A stretch of 7,601 nt of DNA from Asaia bogorensis (lineage in GTDB: Bacteria > Pseudomonadota > Alphaproteobacteria > Acetobacterales > Acetobacteraceae): contig CAMBXJ010000205.1 in the NCBI GenBank assembly GCA_945871455.1, positions 1-7,601 on the forward strand. The letters are read 5' to 3'. A program made the translations under genes and the position numbers. The notes beneath the pieces are model-generated. The model had not been told where the DNA came from. It worked only from the letters and a program-made list of their open reading frames with translations, and made no database searches. Position 1 is the stretch's first letter. Each line of letters starts with the position of its first letter. Below, piece by piece: positions 1-6,851 of the stretch.

Positions 1-1087
1 CGCCATCGCCCAGATAGCCGCATCGGCACGGATTCATCGCCGCCACCAACTGGAACCGAGCCGGATAGGTGATATGCGCGGCGGCCCGCGACACCGTGGT
101 GCGGCCCGATTCCATCGGCTGACGCAGCGCTTCCAGGGCCTGGCGGGGAAATTCGGGCAATTCGTCCAGGAACAACACGCCGCGATGCGCCAGAGACACC
201 TCCCCCGGTCGCGCCCGGTGGCCGCCGCCGCTGAGCGCCGCCTGCGACGCGGAATGGTGCGGCTCGCGAAACGGTGGGCGCATCACCAGACGGCCGCCGT
301 CCAACAGGCCGGCGACGCTGTGGATCATGCTGACCTCCAGCGCCGATCGCGGGTCGAGGTCCGGCAGCAGGCTGGGCAGGCGCGCCGCCAGCATGGACTT
401 GCCGGCGCCAGGAGGGCCGATCAGCAGCAGATTGTGCCCCCCGGCGGCGGCGATCTCCAGCGCCCGCTTGGCGCTCTCCATACCTTTCACGTCGCGCAGG
501 TCAGGCCCCGCCGCAGCCGCCGCGACGCCCGCGGTTTCCGGCGGGGTCAACACCTGCGTGCCACGGAAATGGTTGATCAAGGACAGCAGGTCGGGCGGCG
601 CCAGCACCTGGATGCGACCGGCCCAGGCGGCTTCCCCGCCCTGGCTGGCCGGGCAGATCAGTCCCCAATCGCGCGCCGACGCTCCAATCGCCGCCGGCAA
701 CACCCCGGCCACCGGATTGAGCGTCCCGTCCAGAGACAATTCGCCCAGGGCCGCGTAGCCGCCGATCTCCTCGCGCGGCAGCACATCCATCGCCGCCAGC
801 ACGCCCAGGGCCAGCGGCAGGTCGAAATGGCTGCCCTCCTTCAACAGGTCCGCCGGCTTCAGGTTGATCAGAATGCGCTTGGGCGGCAACGACAATCCCA
901 TGGCGGAAAACGCGGCCCGCACCCGCTCCCGCGCCTCACCCACCGCCTTGTCGGGCAGGCCGACCAGCAGCAGCCCCGGCATGCCGCCGGAGATCTGCAC
1001 CTGCACCTCCACCGGCACCGCGTCGATGCCGGAAAACGCGAATGTGTTCACGCGGGCCATGGCCTGCGAGGTTGACCGTGTGCTCAT
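1..1087 (-). CDS. comM: ComM/YifB-family Mg-chelatase-like AAA+ ATPase (5' part, runs off left edge)
   Basis: This is the N-terminal 362 residues of a protein whose family is usually about 500 residues; the rest lies beyond base 1. The family is cytoplasmic. ComM is a helicase that promotes branch migration during natural transformation, though many family members occur in bacteria not known to be competent. Visible parts: the N-terminal ChlI-like domain ([13 protein letters not shown] at 11-23, [18 protein letters not shown] at 43-60), Walker A GPPGAGKS at 224-231, Walker [12 protein letters not shown] at 303-313, and MNPCRCG at 351-357. I took the ATG at 1087. The in-frame ATG at 1060 (MARVNTF) matches the usual family start equally well, and neither has a clear Shine-Dalgarno. 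It is divergent from the transporter gene across 195 bases in which I see no convincing promoter. The family call is firm; a role in DNA uptake here is inference. Confidence 0.94.
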   Translation of the reverse strand, partial: MSTRSTSQAMARVNTFAFSGIDAVPVEVQVQISGGMPGLLLVGLPDKAVGEARERVRAAFSAMGLSLPPKRILINLKPADLLKEGSHFDLPLALGVLAAMDVLPREEIGGYAALGELSLDGTLNPVAGVLPAAIGASARDWGLICPASQGGEAAWAGRIQVLAPPDLLSLINHFRGTQVLTPPETAGVAAAAAGPDLRDVKGMESAKRALEIAAAGGHNLLLIGPPGAGKSMLAARLPSLLPDLDPRSALEVSMIHSVAGLLDGGRLVMRPPFREPHHSASQAALSGGGHRARPGEVSLAHRGVLFLDELPEFPRQALEALRQPMESGRTTVSRAAAHITYPARFQLVAAMNPCRCGYLGDG

Positions 1088-1282
1088 GCCGACGATTGTG
1101 GGGGCAGACGGTAAATATCCCGGTAACGCGACACGGAAATCGCCCCCCCTGCCATGCCGTTCGCTTGACGGTGCCCTGCGATCGGAAGACGAAGCGTGCG
1201 TTGATTCGCCAATGCCGGACGTGGCAGGTTCGGATAACAAGAACGACCGTCGCGGCCAGCATCCGACGTCCAGGAGAATGAC

Positions 1283-2485
1283 ATGCGCGTTTCATACGGC
1301 TGGGCGATCATCGCCATCGGCATGGCGGTATCCTGCATCGGCATGGGATCGATGATGTCGCTCGGTGTCTTCCTGCAACCCATTGCCCTGGACACCGGCT
1401 GGTCCCGCACCTCCATTTCCACCGCCGCGCTGCTCAACTTCCTGGGCATGGGCGTCGGGTCCTTCGTCTGGGGCGCCCTCTCGGATCGCTTCGGCGCTCG
1501 GCTTATCGTGATGGCCGGCGGGGTCATGCTGGGGATCGGCCTGGCATTCGCGAGCCAGATGGAATCGGTATTCGCCTTCCAGGCGGTCTATGGCGGCACC
1601 GTGGGCCTCGCGGTGGGCAGTCTTTACGTGCCGATGACCGCGCTCGCGGTGCGCTGGTTCGATCGAAACCGCAGCCTCGCGGTCGCGCTGGTGTCCGTCG
1701 GCATGGGCATGGGCACCATGGTCATTGCACCGCTCGCGGGCTGGCTGATGCAACAGGGAAACTGGCGGTCGGCGATGCTGACGATGGCGGGAATCGCCTG
1801 GGCGGTGATCCTGCCGGCGGCGCTATTGCTGCGGGAACCCCCCGTTCTGGCGGGCGGTTCGGCGGCGAGCGGACTGAACGAGCCGGCCGACATCTCGTTG
1901 GTCAGGGCGTTGATTTCGCCCCAGTGCCTGGCGATTTCGCTGGCGTTCTTCGCCTGCTGCGCCGCCCATTCCGGGCCGATCTTCCACATGGTGAGCTACG
2001 TGGCCGATTGCGGCGTGCCCGAAATGATGGCGGCATCGGTGTTCGGCATGGCCGGGCTGGGCGGGTTGGCTGGGCGGATCGTGTTCGGACTGGTGTCGGA
2101 CCGGGTCGGCGCCAGACCCACCCTGATCGCCGGCCTCACCCTGCAAGGGACCGCGATCCTGCTATGGCTGGCGGTCGGCGGCCTGGGCGGCTTCTACGCC
2201 GTGGCGCTCATTTTCGGGTTCGCCTACGGGGGCGTGATGCCCCTGTACGCCATCCTGGTGCGAGAGAGCTTCCCCGGGCGGATCATGGGCGGCGTGTTCG
2301 GCGTGGTCGTCATGGTGTCGTTCTTCGGGATGGCGATCGGACCGTGGCTGGGCGGGTTCGTGTTCGACACCTACGGGAATTATGGGTGGTTGTATGTCGT
2401 GTCCTCGGGGCTTGGCCTGGGGGCGGCGGTGGTGGCGTGCATGGTGCGACCGAACGGAGGACGGCTGGTCGCCCAGCCGGCGTGA
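1283..2485 (+). CDS. Major facilitator superfamily transporter (MCT/OFA-like)
   Basis: A 400-residue inner-membrane protein with about 12 hydrophobic segments in two halves, separated by a more polar stretch at about 185-210. The MFS loop 2-3 signature [10 protein letters not shown] is at 64-73 and is repeated in the second half as [10 protein letters not shown] at 269-278. The stretch [21 protein letters not shown] at 124-144 is like the RWF..RR.LA..G...G.G pattern of the monocarboxylate/oxalate:formate clade, so an organic anion is a plausible substrate, but nothing here fixes it. The start is supported by AGGAG at 1272-1276, six bases before the ATG. It is a single-gene unit, divergent from comM and convergent with purK (37-base gap), with no clear terminator between them. 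Confidence 0.93.
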   Translation: MRVSYGWAIIAIGMAVSCIGMGSMMSLGVFLQPIALDTGWSRTSISTAALLNFLGMGVGSFVWGALSDRFGARLIVMAGGVMLGIGLAFASQMESVFAFQAVYGGTVGLAVGSLYVPMTALAVRWFDRNRSLAVALVSVGMGMGTMVIAPLAGWLMQQGNWRSAMLTMAGIAWAVILPAALLLREPPVLAGGSAASGLNEPADISLVRALISPQCLAISLAFFACCAAHSGPIFHMVSYVADCGVPEMMAASVFGMAGLGGLAGRIVFGLVSDRVGARPTLIAGLTLQGTAILLWLAVGGLGGFYAVALIFGFAYGGVMPLYAILVRESFPGRIMGGVFGVVVMVSFFGMAIGPWLGGFVFDTYGNYGWLYVVSSGLGLGAAVVACMVRPNGGRLVAQPA

Positions 2486-2522
2486 CGCCGAGGCCGATCC
2501 GGGAAAGTCCACGGCGACCAAG

Positions 2523-3692
2523 CTACCCCAGCACCCCCAACGCCGCCTCGATCCCGAACTCACCCGGCAGAGACCCTTTGGGAAACAGCCGGGTCACATG
2601 CCCCATCTTGCGGCCGGGACGCGCCTCGGCCTTGCCGTAAAGATGCGGGATCAGACGCGGCATCGCGAGAATGTCAGGCCACAGACCCGTCTCCTCTGGC
2701 CCGATCAGATTCTTCATCACGGCGTCGGAGTGCCGTTCCGCCGGCGGCAAAGGCAAGCCGGCGATCGCGCGGATATGCAATTCGAACTGGCTCATCGGGC
2801 AGGCGTCGATCGTCCAATGCCCGGAATTATGCGGCCGCGGCGCGATCTCGTTCACCAGGACCCGCCCCTTCGAGTCGACGAACATTTCCACCGCCAGCAG
2901 GCCCACCAGATCCAACGCCTCCGCCACTCTGCGCGCGACCGCCTGGGCGGTTTGGTCGATCGCGGTGGGGATCCGCGCGGGTGCCAGGGTCACGTCCAGG
3001 ATATGGTCGCGATGGCGGTTTTCCACCGTATCGAAGGCGGACATCGTCCCGTCCGCCCCGCGGCCGATCACGACGCTGATTTCCTGTGCGAAGTCGACGA
3101 AGCCCTCCAGCACCAGGGGTTTGGGCGACAGCCGCGCGAATGCCGGCGCCAGATCGTCCGGACCGCGCAACATCGCCTGGCCCTTGCCGTCGTACCCCAG
3201 CCGCGTGGTCTTCAGCACCGCCGGCAGCCCCAGGCGCGCAACGGCCTCACGCAGGTCGTCCAGCGACTCCACGATGGCCCAGGGCGCGGTTGTCGCCCCG
3301 GCGCCATTGAGAAAGGTCTTTTCGGCGATCCGGTCCTGGCTGATGCGCAGAATGGCCGGCGACGGGCGAACCGGCTTCAGGGATGCCAGCAGGTCGAGCC
3401 CTTCGGCGCTGACATTCTCGAATTCGAAGCTGATGACATCGACCGCCGCCGCGAATTCGCGCAGAGAAACCGGGTCGGCATAGTCGCTTATGGTGACCGC
3501 ATGCGCCACCTGGGCGGCCGGGCTATCGACCTCCCGCGTCAGGATATGGCAGCGATAGCCAAGGCGGGCCGCCGCGAGCGCGGACATCCGCCCGAGTTGT
3601 CCGCCGCCGACCAGTCCAATCGTCGCGTTCGGCGGCAACGGAAATCCCGCCGGTTGCCGAGCATGCGCCCCCAACGGGTCCGCGTCGGTCAA
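2523..3692 (-). CDS. purK: N5-carboxyaminoimidazole ribonucleotide synthase (PurK)
   Basis: This ATP-grasp enzyme converts 5-aminoimidazole ribonucleotide, ATP and bicarbonate to N5-CAIR in de novo purine synthesis, in the cytoplasm. The 389 residues are close to the family length. N-terminal domain: [11 protein letters not shown] at 26-36 and FEFENV at 89-94. ATP-grasp centre: [12 protein letters not shown] at 161-172 and [20 protein letters not shown] at 278-297. C-terminal cap: [20 protein letters not shown] at 351-370. The chosen start is TTG at 3692, whose last bases overlap the purE TGA (TTGA, four shared bases). No in-frame ATG precedes the GGGQLGRM motif; in-frame TTG codons at residues 7 and 19 are the alternatives, and residue 19 would give the compact start seen in many homologues. 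GAGGAG lies upstream but rather far away, so re-initiation after purE is likely. Last gene of the ydcH-purE-purK unit. Confidence 0.97.
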   Translation of the reverse strand: MTDADPLGAHARQPAGFPLPPNATIGLVGGGQLGRMSALAAARLGYRCHILTREVDSPAAQVAHAVTISDYADPVSLREFAAAVDVISFEFENVSAEGLDLLASLKPVRPSPAILRISQDRIAEKTFLNGAGATTAPWAIVESLDDLREAVARLGLPAVLKTTRLGYDGKGQAMLRGPDDLAPAFARLSPKPLVLEGFVDFAQEISVVIGRGADGTMSAFDTVENRHRDHILDVTLAPARIPTAIDQTAQAVARRVAEALDLVGLLAVEMFVDSKGRVLVNEIAPRPHNSGHWTIDACPMSQFELHIRAIAGLPLPPAERHSDAVMKNLIGPEETGLWPDILAMPRLIPHLYGKAEARPGRKMGHVTRLFPKGSLPGEFGIEAALGVLG

Positions 3693-4186
3693 GCTTCGCC
3701 TGGCTCCTCGGCCACGGCGGAGGTCTGTTCGGCGCGCAACGCATCCAGGCGCATGGTCAGTTCGGCGTCACCGACCGAAAGGATCGACGCCGCCAGCAAC
3801 GCCGCGTTCACCGCGCCGGCGCGCCCAATGGCCAAGGTGCCCACAGGAATGCCGGCCGGCATCTGGACGATCGACAACAGGCTATCCATGCCCTTCAACG
3901 CATGCGATTCAACCGGCACGCCCAGCACCGGCAGAGACGTCCAGGCCGCACACATGCCCGGCAGATGGGCCGCACCGCCGGCCCCGGCGATGATCACGCT
4001 CAGTCCACGCGCCCGCGCGCCGGTCGCATACTGGCGCAATCGATCCGGGGTCCGATGGGCTGAAACGATCCGCACCTCATGCGGGATTTGCAGACGGGTC
4101 AGCATCTCGGCCGCATGGGTCATGGTGGCCCAGTCGGACTGGCTGCCCATGATGACACCGACGACAGGGGCGGGAGCGGATGCCAT
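3689..4186 (-). CDS. purE: N5-carboxyaminoimidazole ribonucleotide mutase (PurE, class I)
   Basis: It moves the carboxyl group of N5-CAIR to give CAIR, the step directly after PurK. The 165 residues fit class I PurE, usually an octamer in the cytoplasm. Conserved sequence is clear: GSQSDW at 14-19, SAHRTP at 42-47 with the family's catalytic histidine at 44, [12 protein letters not shown] at 67-78, GVPV at 89-92 and [13 protein letters not shown] at 103-115. The C-terminal tail after about residue 155 is acidic and not conserved. The ATG at 4186 is seven bases after the stop of the upstream DUF465 gene, and the gene overlaps purK by four bases, so the three are almost certainly co-transcribed and translationally coupled. 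No purine-responsive riboswitch or PurR-like operator was recognised upstream. Confidence 0.98.
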   Translation of the reverse strand: MASAPAPVVGVIMGSQSDWATMTHAAEMLTRLQIPHEVRIVSAHRTPDRLRQYATGARARGLSVIIAGAGGAAHLPGMCAAWTSLPVLGVPVESHALKGMDSLLSIVQMPAGIPVGTLAIGRAGAVNAALLAASILSVGDAELTMRLDALRAEQTSAVAEEPGEA

Positions 4187-4193
4187 TCCCGAT

Positions 4194-4397
4194 TCAGGCG
4201 ATATTGTCAGGGATCAGCCGGCTTTCCAGCCAGGCGAGTTCATCCTTCAGCATCAGCTTGCGCTTTTTCAGCCGCTGCAGATGCAACTGGTCCGCTGCCC
4301 CCTGGTCGGCCAACCGGGTGATCACGGTATCCAGGTCACGGTGCTCGCTGCGGAGTTCATGCAGCTTGCGAAGAAGCGAATCCCGGTCGTTCAACAT
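4194..4397 (-). CDS. YdcH/DUF465 family small protein, first gene of the purEK unit
   Basis: A 67-residue, charged, all-helical protein with the heptad-like pattern of the YdcH (DUF465) family: [20 protein letters not shown] at 8-27, a short break, then [20 protein letters not shown] at 40-59. The LKKRKLxLKDEL segment is the family hallmark. Members are short antiparallel coiled coils; their function is not established. It begins the operon, with purE starting seven bases after its stop. In my recollection DUF465 genes often sit beside purE in alphaproteobacteria, so the linkage is probably conserved. The ATG at 4397 is the only reasonable start; no strong SD precedes it, and a perfect 13-base palindrome (4397-4409) covers its first base. 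Confidence 0.9.
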   Translation of the reverse strand: MLNDRDSLLRKLHELRSEHRDLDTVITRLADQGAADQLHLQRLKKRKLMLKDELAWLESRLIPDNIA

Positions 4398-4409
4398 AGA
4401 TTCAATCTA
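4397..4409. repeat. Perfect 13-bp palindrome at the start of the first ydcH-like gene
   Basis: TAGATT-C-AATCTA is a perfect inverted repeat with a one-base centre. It ends on the first base of the minus-strand ATG and contains a GATTC (GANTC, the CcrM methylation target of alphaproteobacteria). It could be an operator or could occlude the ribosome site, but its role is unknown. Confidence 0.4.
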
Positions 4410-4522
4410 CCACGGAAAAAATGCGCCCACCCACCCCGAACATGCGGTTTGGGCTTCCCGGCGCCGCCGAATCCGCGCTACCGTGACGTGCCGTATCCGC
4501 TGCGGCGGGTGCGCATGGCCAA

Positions 4523-4536
4523 CCGATTGCAATCGG
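4523..4536. repeat. Perfect 14-bp palindrome overlapping the SD of the second ydcH-like gene
   Basis: CCGATTG-CAATCGG is a perfect 14-base inverted repeat. Its last two bases are the first two of the GGAGGT Shine-Dalgarno at 4535-4540. It shares the GATT(n)AATC core with the palindrome at 4397-4409, at the other end of the same divergent region. A binding site for a shared regulator is possible but is inference. Confidence 0.4.
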
Positions 4537-4543
4537 AGGTAGA

Positions 4544-4723
4544 ATGTCCACGATACCCCACGCCCGAATTAATGCGCTCAAAGAGCGCCATGCTTCGCTT
4601 GAAACGCGAATCGCCGATGAAGACCATCGGCCTCGCCCCGACACCGACACTTTGGTCCGGCTGAAAGTCGAGAAGCTGCACATCAAGGAAGAGATGGAGA
4701 AGCTTCGCACGCGGGTGAACTGA
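4544..4723 (+). CDS. Second YdcH/DUF465 family small protein (59 aa)
   Basis: A short gene, easily missed at 59 codons, with an excellent ribosome site: GGAGGT at 4535-4540, three bases before the ATG. The protein is one DUF465 unit: INALKERHASLETRIADEDH at 9-28, then RPRPDTDTLVRLKVEKLHIK at 29-48 and EEMEKLRTRVN to the end. The layout LKERHxxLExxIxxE ... RP.PD ... LRLKxEKLxxKEEM is the family pattern and is closer to the canonical form than the neighbour's. It is divergent from the other DUF465 gene (146 bases between starts) and convergent with trcR (49 bases between stops). The two proteins could pair as coiled coils; that is inference, and the family's function is unknown. Confidence 0.88.
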   Translation: MSTIPHARINALKERHASLETRIADEDHRPRPDTDTLVRLKVEKLHIKEEMEKLRTRVN

Positions 4724-4772
4724 AGACCCGCCACCGGCCCCGGTCCGCCGAACCGCCAGTCCATCGAACCGC

Positions 4773-5351
4773 TCAGGCGGCTTCGTCCGCTTCCGGCGGC
4801 GGCGGCACCGGCACGGTCCGCCCTTCCCGTTCCAATCGCTCATTGGCGGACGAAACCGCCATGTTCAGGTCGCTCTGGCTGCACAGGCCCAGGATAACCG
4901 GGTCGCGCGGCTTGATATTGGCGCTGTTCCAGTGGGTCCGGTCGCGCACTTTCTGGATCGTGTCCTTGGTCGTGCCCATCAGCTTGCCGACCTGGGCTTC
5001 CGACAATTGTGGGAAGCTGCGCAGCAGATAGGCAATCCCATCCGGCCGGTCGTTCCGCTTCGCCACGGGTGTGTATCGCGCCCCGCGCAGACGCTTCGGC
5101 GCCGGCAGGGTGGTGGCCAGCAGCTTCAGGCGCGCGGCGGGATCAGCCTCACAGCGGGTAATGTCCGCCTGCGTCACTTGCGAATTCGCGACCGGATCGT
5201 AACCGACAATACCCTGCGCCACTTCACCATCCGCGATCGCCTGCACCTCCAGCGGATGCATGCCGCAGAAATCGGCGATCTGCACGAAGGTCAGGCCGGT
5301 CTTCTCGATGAGCCACACGGCGGTGGCCTTGGGCATCAATGGCAGAGTCAT
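4773..5351 (-). CDS. trcR: Cell-cycle transcriptional regulator TrcR (DUF1013)
   Basis: A 192-residue protein of the DUF1013 family, largely confined to alphaproteobacteria and annotated as the cell-cycle regulator TrcR. The start MTLPLMPKATAVWLIEKTGL is the conserved N-terminus. It carries two helix-turn-helix-like segments, TFVQIADFCGMHPLEVQAIA at 21-40 and LSEAQVGKLMGTTKDTIQKV at 116-135, followed by the strongly conserved RTHWNSANIKPRDPV at 138-152 and LGLCSQSDL at 154-162. The tail (PVPPPPEADEAA) is Pro/acidic. The frame stays open upstream to an ATG at 5498, but those 49 residues are rich in Arg/Pro and resemble no family N-terminus, so I place the start at 5351. The SD is weak (GAGAG about ten bases upstream). 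It is divergent from the DUF1192 gene. The regulatory role is family knowledge. Confidence 0.93.
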   Translation of the reverse strand: MTLPLMPKATAVWLIEKTGLTFVQIADFCGMHPLEVQAIADGEVAQGIVGYDPVANSQVTQADITRCEADPAARLKLLATTLPAPKRLRGARYTPVAKRNDRPDGIAYLLRSFPQLSEAQVGKLMGTTKDTIQKVRDRTHWNSANIKPRDPVILGLCSQSDLNMAVSSANERLEREGRTVPVPPPPEADEAA

Positions 5352-5475
5352 CGCATTTTCACTCTCAGGGCCGTCGCGTGGAATTCTGCGCGTGGCGGGC
5401 GGCTGCTTGCACCGCGGGCGCGGCCAGACGGCGGATATGACAACCAGACCGGGGTGGGTCAAGGACTGTTCCGTC

Positions 5476-5483
5476 ATTATAAT
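5476..5483. promoter_or_regulatory. ATTATAAT box between divergent trcR and DUF1192 genes
   Basis: The palindromic octamer ATTATAAT contains TATAAT on both strands, in a 174-base divergent intergenic region of otherwise high GC. It could be a -10 element for either gene. The hexamers 16-18 bases away are poor -35 matches on both strands (for example CTCAAT on the minus strand), so which gene it serves, or whether both, is open. Confidence 0.35.
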
Positions 5484-5525
5484 CTGTCGCCACGACATAT
5501 TGAGACCAGCATGGGGAAAACCAGC

Positions 5526-5720
5526 ATGGCCGAAGACGAAGACGCCCCGACCCGCAAGCGCACACGGTTGGAGAAACTTGTGCTCGACTCGCTGGGTGTG
5601 GAGGAACTGCGCGATTACATCGGCGAATTGAAGGACGAGATCGTGCGTGCCGAAGCGGATATTGGCCGCAAGCAGGCCTTGCGCGGTGCGGCGGACGCGT
5701 TTTTCCGCCGCCCGGGCTGA
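5526..5720 (+). CDS. DUF1192 family small protein
   Basis: A 64-residue soluble protein. After an acidic/basic N-terminus (MAEDEDAPTRKRTR) comes the DUF1192 pattern LDSLGVEELRDYIGELKDEI at 20-39, with a coiled coil to about 52 and the typical end AADAFFRRPG at 55-64. The family is small, mostly alphaproteobacterial and of unknown function. I prefer the ATG at 5526, with GGGGA at 5513-5517 as ribosome site eight bases upstream; an in-frame ATG at 5511 would add MGKTS but has a weaker SD. It is divergent from trcR; I recall this pairing in other alphaproteobacteria but cannot verify it here. Confidence 0.86.
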   Translation: MAEDEDAPTRKRTRLEKLVLDSLGVEELRDYIGELKDEIVRAEADIGRKQALRGAADAFFRRPG

Positions 5721-5874
5721 CGATCGGGTCGTCTTTCGCCCGCCGAACCGACAGACCCTACCCGCGGTCGACCCCGCCCAGTCGCCGCTCGGCTGCCGTC
5801 AGCTACCGTCCCGTCACCGTCATTTGCCGCGGACAGCAACCGATCGGGACTCGTTCAATCGGAACAGACCCGCG

Positions 5875-5921
5875 AAAGTGTCAACCATGTGCCCGGTCTA
5901 AAGTGTCAAGGATGTGCCCGG
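5875..5921 (+). repeat. Pair of 22-bp direct repeats at 25-bp spacing (possible IS end remnant)
   Basis: Copy one at 5875-5896 and copy two at 5900-5921 each read AAAGTGTCAA, two variable bases (CC, then GG), then ATGTGCCCGG; otherwise they are identical. Paired GTGTCAA..ATGT..CCGG motifs like these are, from memory, typical of sequence next to integrase-type insertion sequences (IS481/IS21/IS3 group). No transposase is present, so this would be a leftover end. Confidence 0.6.
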
Positions 5922-5940
5922 CCCTGCACGGTCAAACCCG

Positions 5941-6040
5941 CAATAACGGTGAGAGGCGCTATCGGTCCATGGTCAGGGTACGTTGGCCGGCAATGACCGT
6001 AGGGGAACGCTGTTGGTCAATGGTCAGCGGCGTTGGAGAG
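5941..6040 (+). repeat. Diverged tandem duplication of about 50 bp
   Basis: The blocks 5941-5990 and 5991-6040 align along their length. Their core (5957-5986 against 6008-6036) matches in about 24 of 30 columns, including GGTC, ATGGTCAG and CGTTGG. It lies directly after the 25-bp repeat pair and before the hsp20 terminator, and it is not coding. It is probably part of the same mobile-element remnant. Confidence 0.55.
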
Positions 6041-6044
6041 ACAC

Positions 6045-6069
6045 AAAAAGGGGCCGGTTTCCCGGCCCC
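6045..6069 (-). terminator. Rho-independent terminator of hsp20
   Basis: On the minus strand, GGGGCCGG, loop GAAA and CCGGCCCC form a perfect 8-bp GC-only stem (6050-6057 with 6062-6069), followed by five T (6049-6045). It begins 24 bases after the hsp20 stop codon. Confidence 0.92.
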
Positions 6070-6093
6070 TTCCGATAGTCCTGGTGACGCGGG

Positions 6094-6561
6094 TTACGCC
6101 GCCTTGGCGGTCACCTCCGGCCCGACGATGGCCGCCGCCGCCGAACCACCGATGGCGACGCGGCGGGGCTTCAGCGATTCCGGCACGACGCGCTTCAGTC
6201 CGACATGCAGCAGCCCATCACGCAGGTCGGCGTCTTCCACGACAATGTGATCGGCCAGGACGAACCGGCGTTCGAACGGACGACCGGCGATGCCGCGATA
6301 GAGCACCTCGGTCTTCGGTGCGTCATTGGTCACGCGACCGGTGATCAGCAGGGTGTTTTCCTTGACGACGATGTCCAGTTCGTCCGGCCGGAAACCAGCC
6401 ACGGCCATGGTCAGACGATAAGTGTCGTCGCCAGTGCGCTCAATATTATAGGGGGGATAGGCCGTCGCCTCCGGCGCGGAAGAGGCGTTGTCCACCATGC
6501 GGGCCAGACGATCGAAGCCGATCGCAGTACGGAACAGTGGCGCGAAATCGAAAGTGGTCAT
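6094..6561 (-). CDS. Small heat-shock protein, Hsp20/IbpA family
   Basis: An ATP-independent holdase of 155 residues that binds unfolding proteins in large cytoplasmic oligomers. An N-terminal segment (FAPLFRTAIGFDRLARMVDN at 6-25) resembles IbpA/class A sHSPs. The alpha-crystallin domain runs from about 36 to 135: YPPYNIE at 36-42, DDTYRLTMAVAGFRPDELDI at 45-64, the hallmark YRGIAGRPFERRFVLADHI at 88-106, and ADLRDGLLHVGL at 111-122, a form of the AxxxxGxL motif. A C-terminal VAI at 135-137 fits the IxI/V anchoring motif; an Ala/Val-rich tail follows. AGGAGG (6568-6573) precedes the ATG by six bases. It is monocistronic, with sigma-32 promoter, structured leader and terminator, so heat-inducible expression is strongly expected. 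It resembles IbpA, but I leave the symbol blank because rhizobial-type genomes carry several paralogues. Confidence 0.97.
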   Translation of the reverse strand: MTTFDFAPLFRTAIGFDRLARMVDNASSAPEATAYPPYNIERTGDDTYRLTMAVAGFRPDELDIVVKENTLLITGRVTNDAPKTEVLYRGIAGRPFERRFVLADHIVVEDADLRDGLLHVGLKRVVPESLKPRRVAIGGSAAAAIVGPEVTAKAA

Positions 6562-6656
6562 GATAAACCTCCTGCAAAAGCAAGGTCTCGGGTCAGGCCG
6601 CCCGGACGGGCCGGCCCACGTTCATTCTTCAAAGCCCCGGTTGGGCACTTCGAACA
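6562..6656 (-). promoter_or_regulatory. Candidate ROSE-type RNA thermometer in the hsp20 5' leader
   Basis: From the predicted transcription start (about 6656) to the ATG is about 94 nt, the size of ROSE leaders of alphaproteobacterial sHSP genes. The last hairpin (6567-6586) reads ACCTTGC, TTTT, GCAGGAGGT, so CCTTGC with one bulged T pairs with GCAGG and masks part of the SD. The TTGCT facing AGGAGG is the ROSE hallmark. Upstream is a strong GC hairpin (about 6594-6614, GCCC/GGGC with flanking GGCC pairing) and a weaker GCCC/GGGC hairpin near 6633-6648. At low temperature this should repress translation; melting would free the SD. This rests on motif recognition, not a covariance search. Confidence 0.75.
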
Positions 6657-6662
6657 ATATCG

Positions 6663-6691
6663 AGATGGGTGAACAGGTCTGCCTGTTCAAG
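6663..6691 (-). promoter_or_regulatory. Sigma-32 (RpoH) promoter of hsp20
   Basis: On the minus strand, the -35 CTTGAAC (6691-6685) and -10 ACCCATCT (6670-6663) are separated by 14 bases. They match the RpoH consensus CTTGAAA-N(11-16)-CCCCATnT at all but one base each. Location upstream of a small heat-shock gene supports it. Confidence 0.85.
6670..6689. repeat. Perfect 20-bp inverted repeat inside the sigma-32 promoter
   Basis: TGAACAGG-TCTG-CCTGTTCA is an 8-bp perfect inverted repeat with a 4-base centre. It covers most of the -35 element and all of the spacer, touching the last base of the -10. As DNA this is a typical repressor operator position. It lies upstream of the predicted transcript start, so it would not be part of the thermometer RNA. 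Confidence 0.7.
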
Positions 6692-6851
6692 AGGTCTATG
6701 ATTGCCGTGAACACGTCCTGCCAACCGATCGAAACAACGACCCGCGGGCGTTCCTTCGCCGTCATCGCCGAACTCGCCCCCCTGCCGTTGAAGCGCGGGT
6801 TGCCAGGTCAAGCCTAGCAATGACGATGGGGGGACCTAGGCCGAGCCGGCG

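Larger units (their letters stand above)
5721..6044. other. Gene-free stretch with repeat debris
   Basis: No frame here has both a ribosome site and a recognisable product. The first half (to about 5870) shows nothing clear. The second half is a pair of about 25-base direct repeats followed by two 50-base diverged copies, described separately. It ends against the hsp20 terminator. Confidence 0.6.

Noticed and set aside
74..1075. A 333-codon plus-strand frame opposite comM
   Set aside because: It is Arg/Gln/His-rich with no recognisable domain, and the minus strand clearly encodes ComM motifs.
1165..1193. TTGACG as a promoter for the MFS gene
   Set aside because: The -35 hexamer is good, but no -10-like hexamer lies 16-18 bases downstream.
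2382..4664. A 760-codon open frame on the plus strand opposite purK and purE
   Set aside because: It is antisense to well-supported purK, purE and ydcH-like genes, Arg/Gln/His-rich, and shows no family motif. It is a high-GC shadow frame.
5352..5498. A 49-residue N-terminal extension of TrcR from an ATG at 5498
   Set aside because: The extension is Arg/Pro-rich and unlike the family, whose conserved N-terminus MTLPLMPKATAVWL begins at 5351.
6629..6820. A 63-codon minus-strand frame upstream of hsp20
   Set aside because: It runs through the sigma-32 promoter and into the leader, has no convincing SD, and resembles no known protein.
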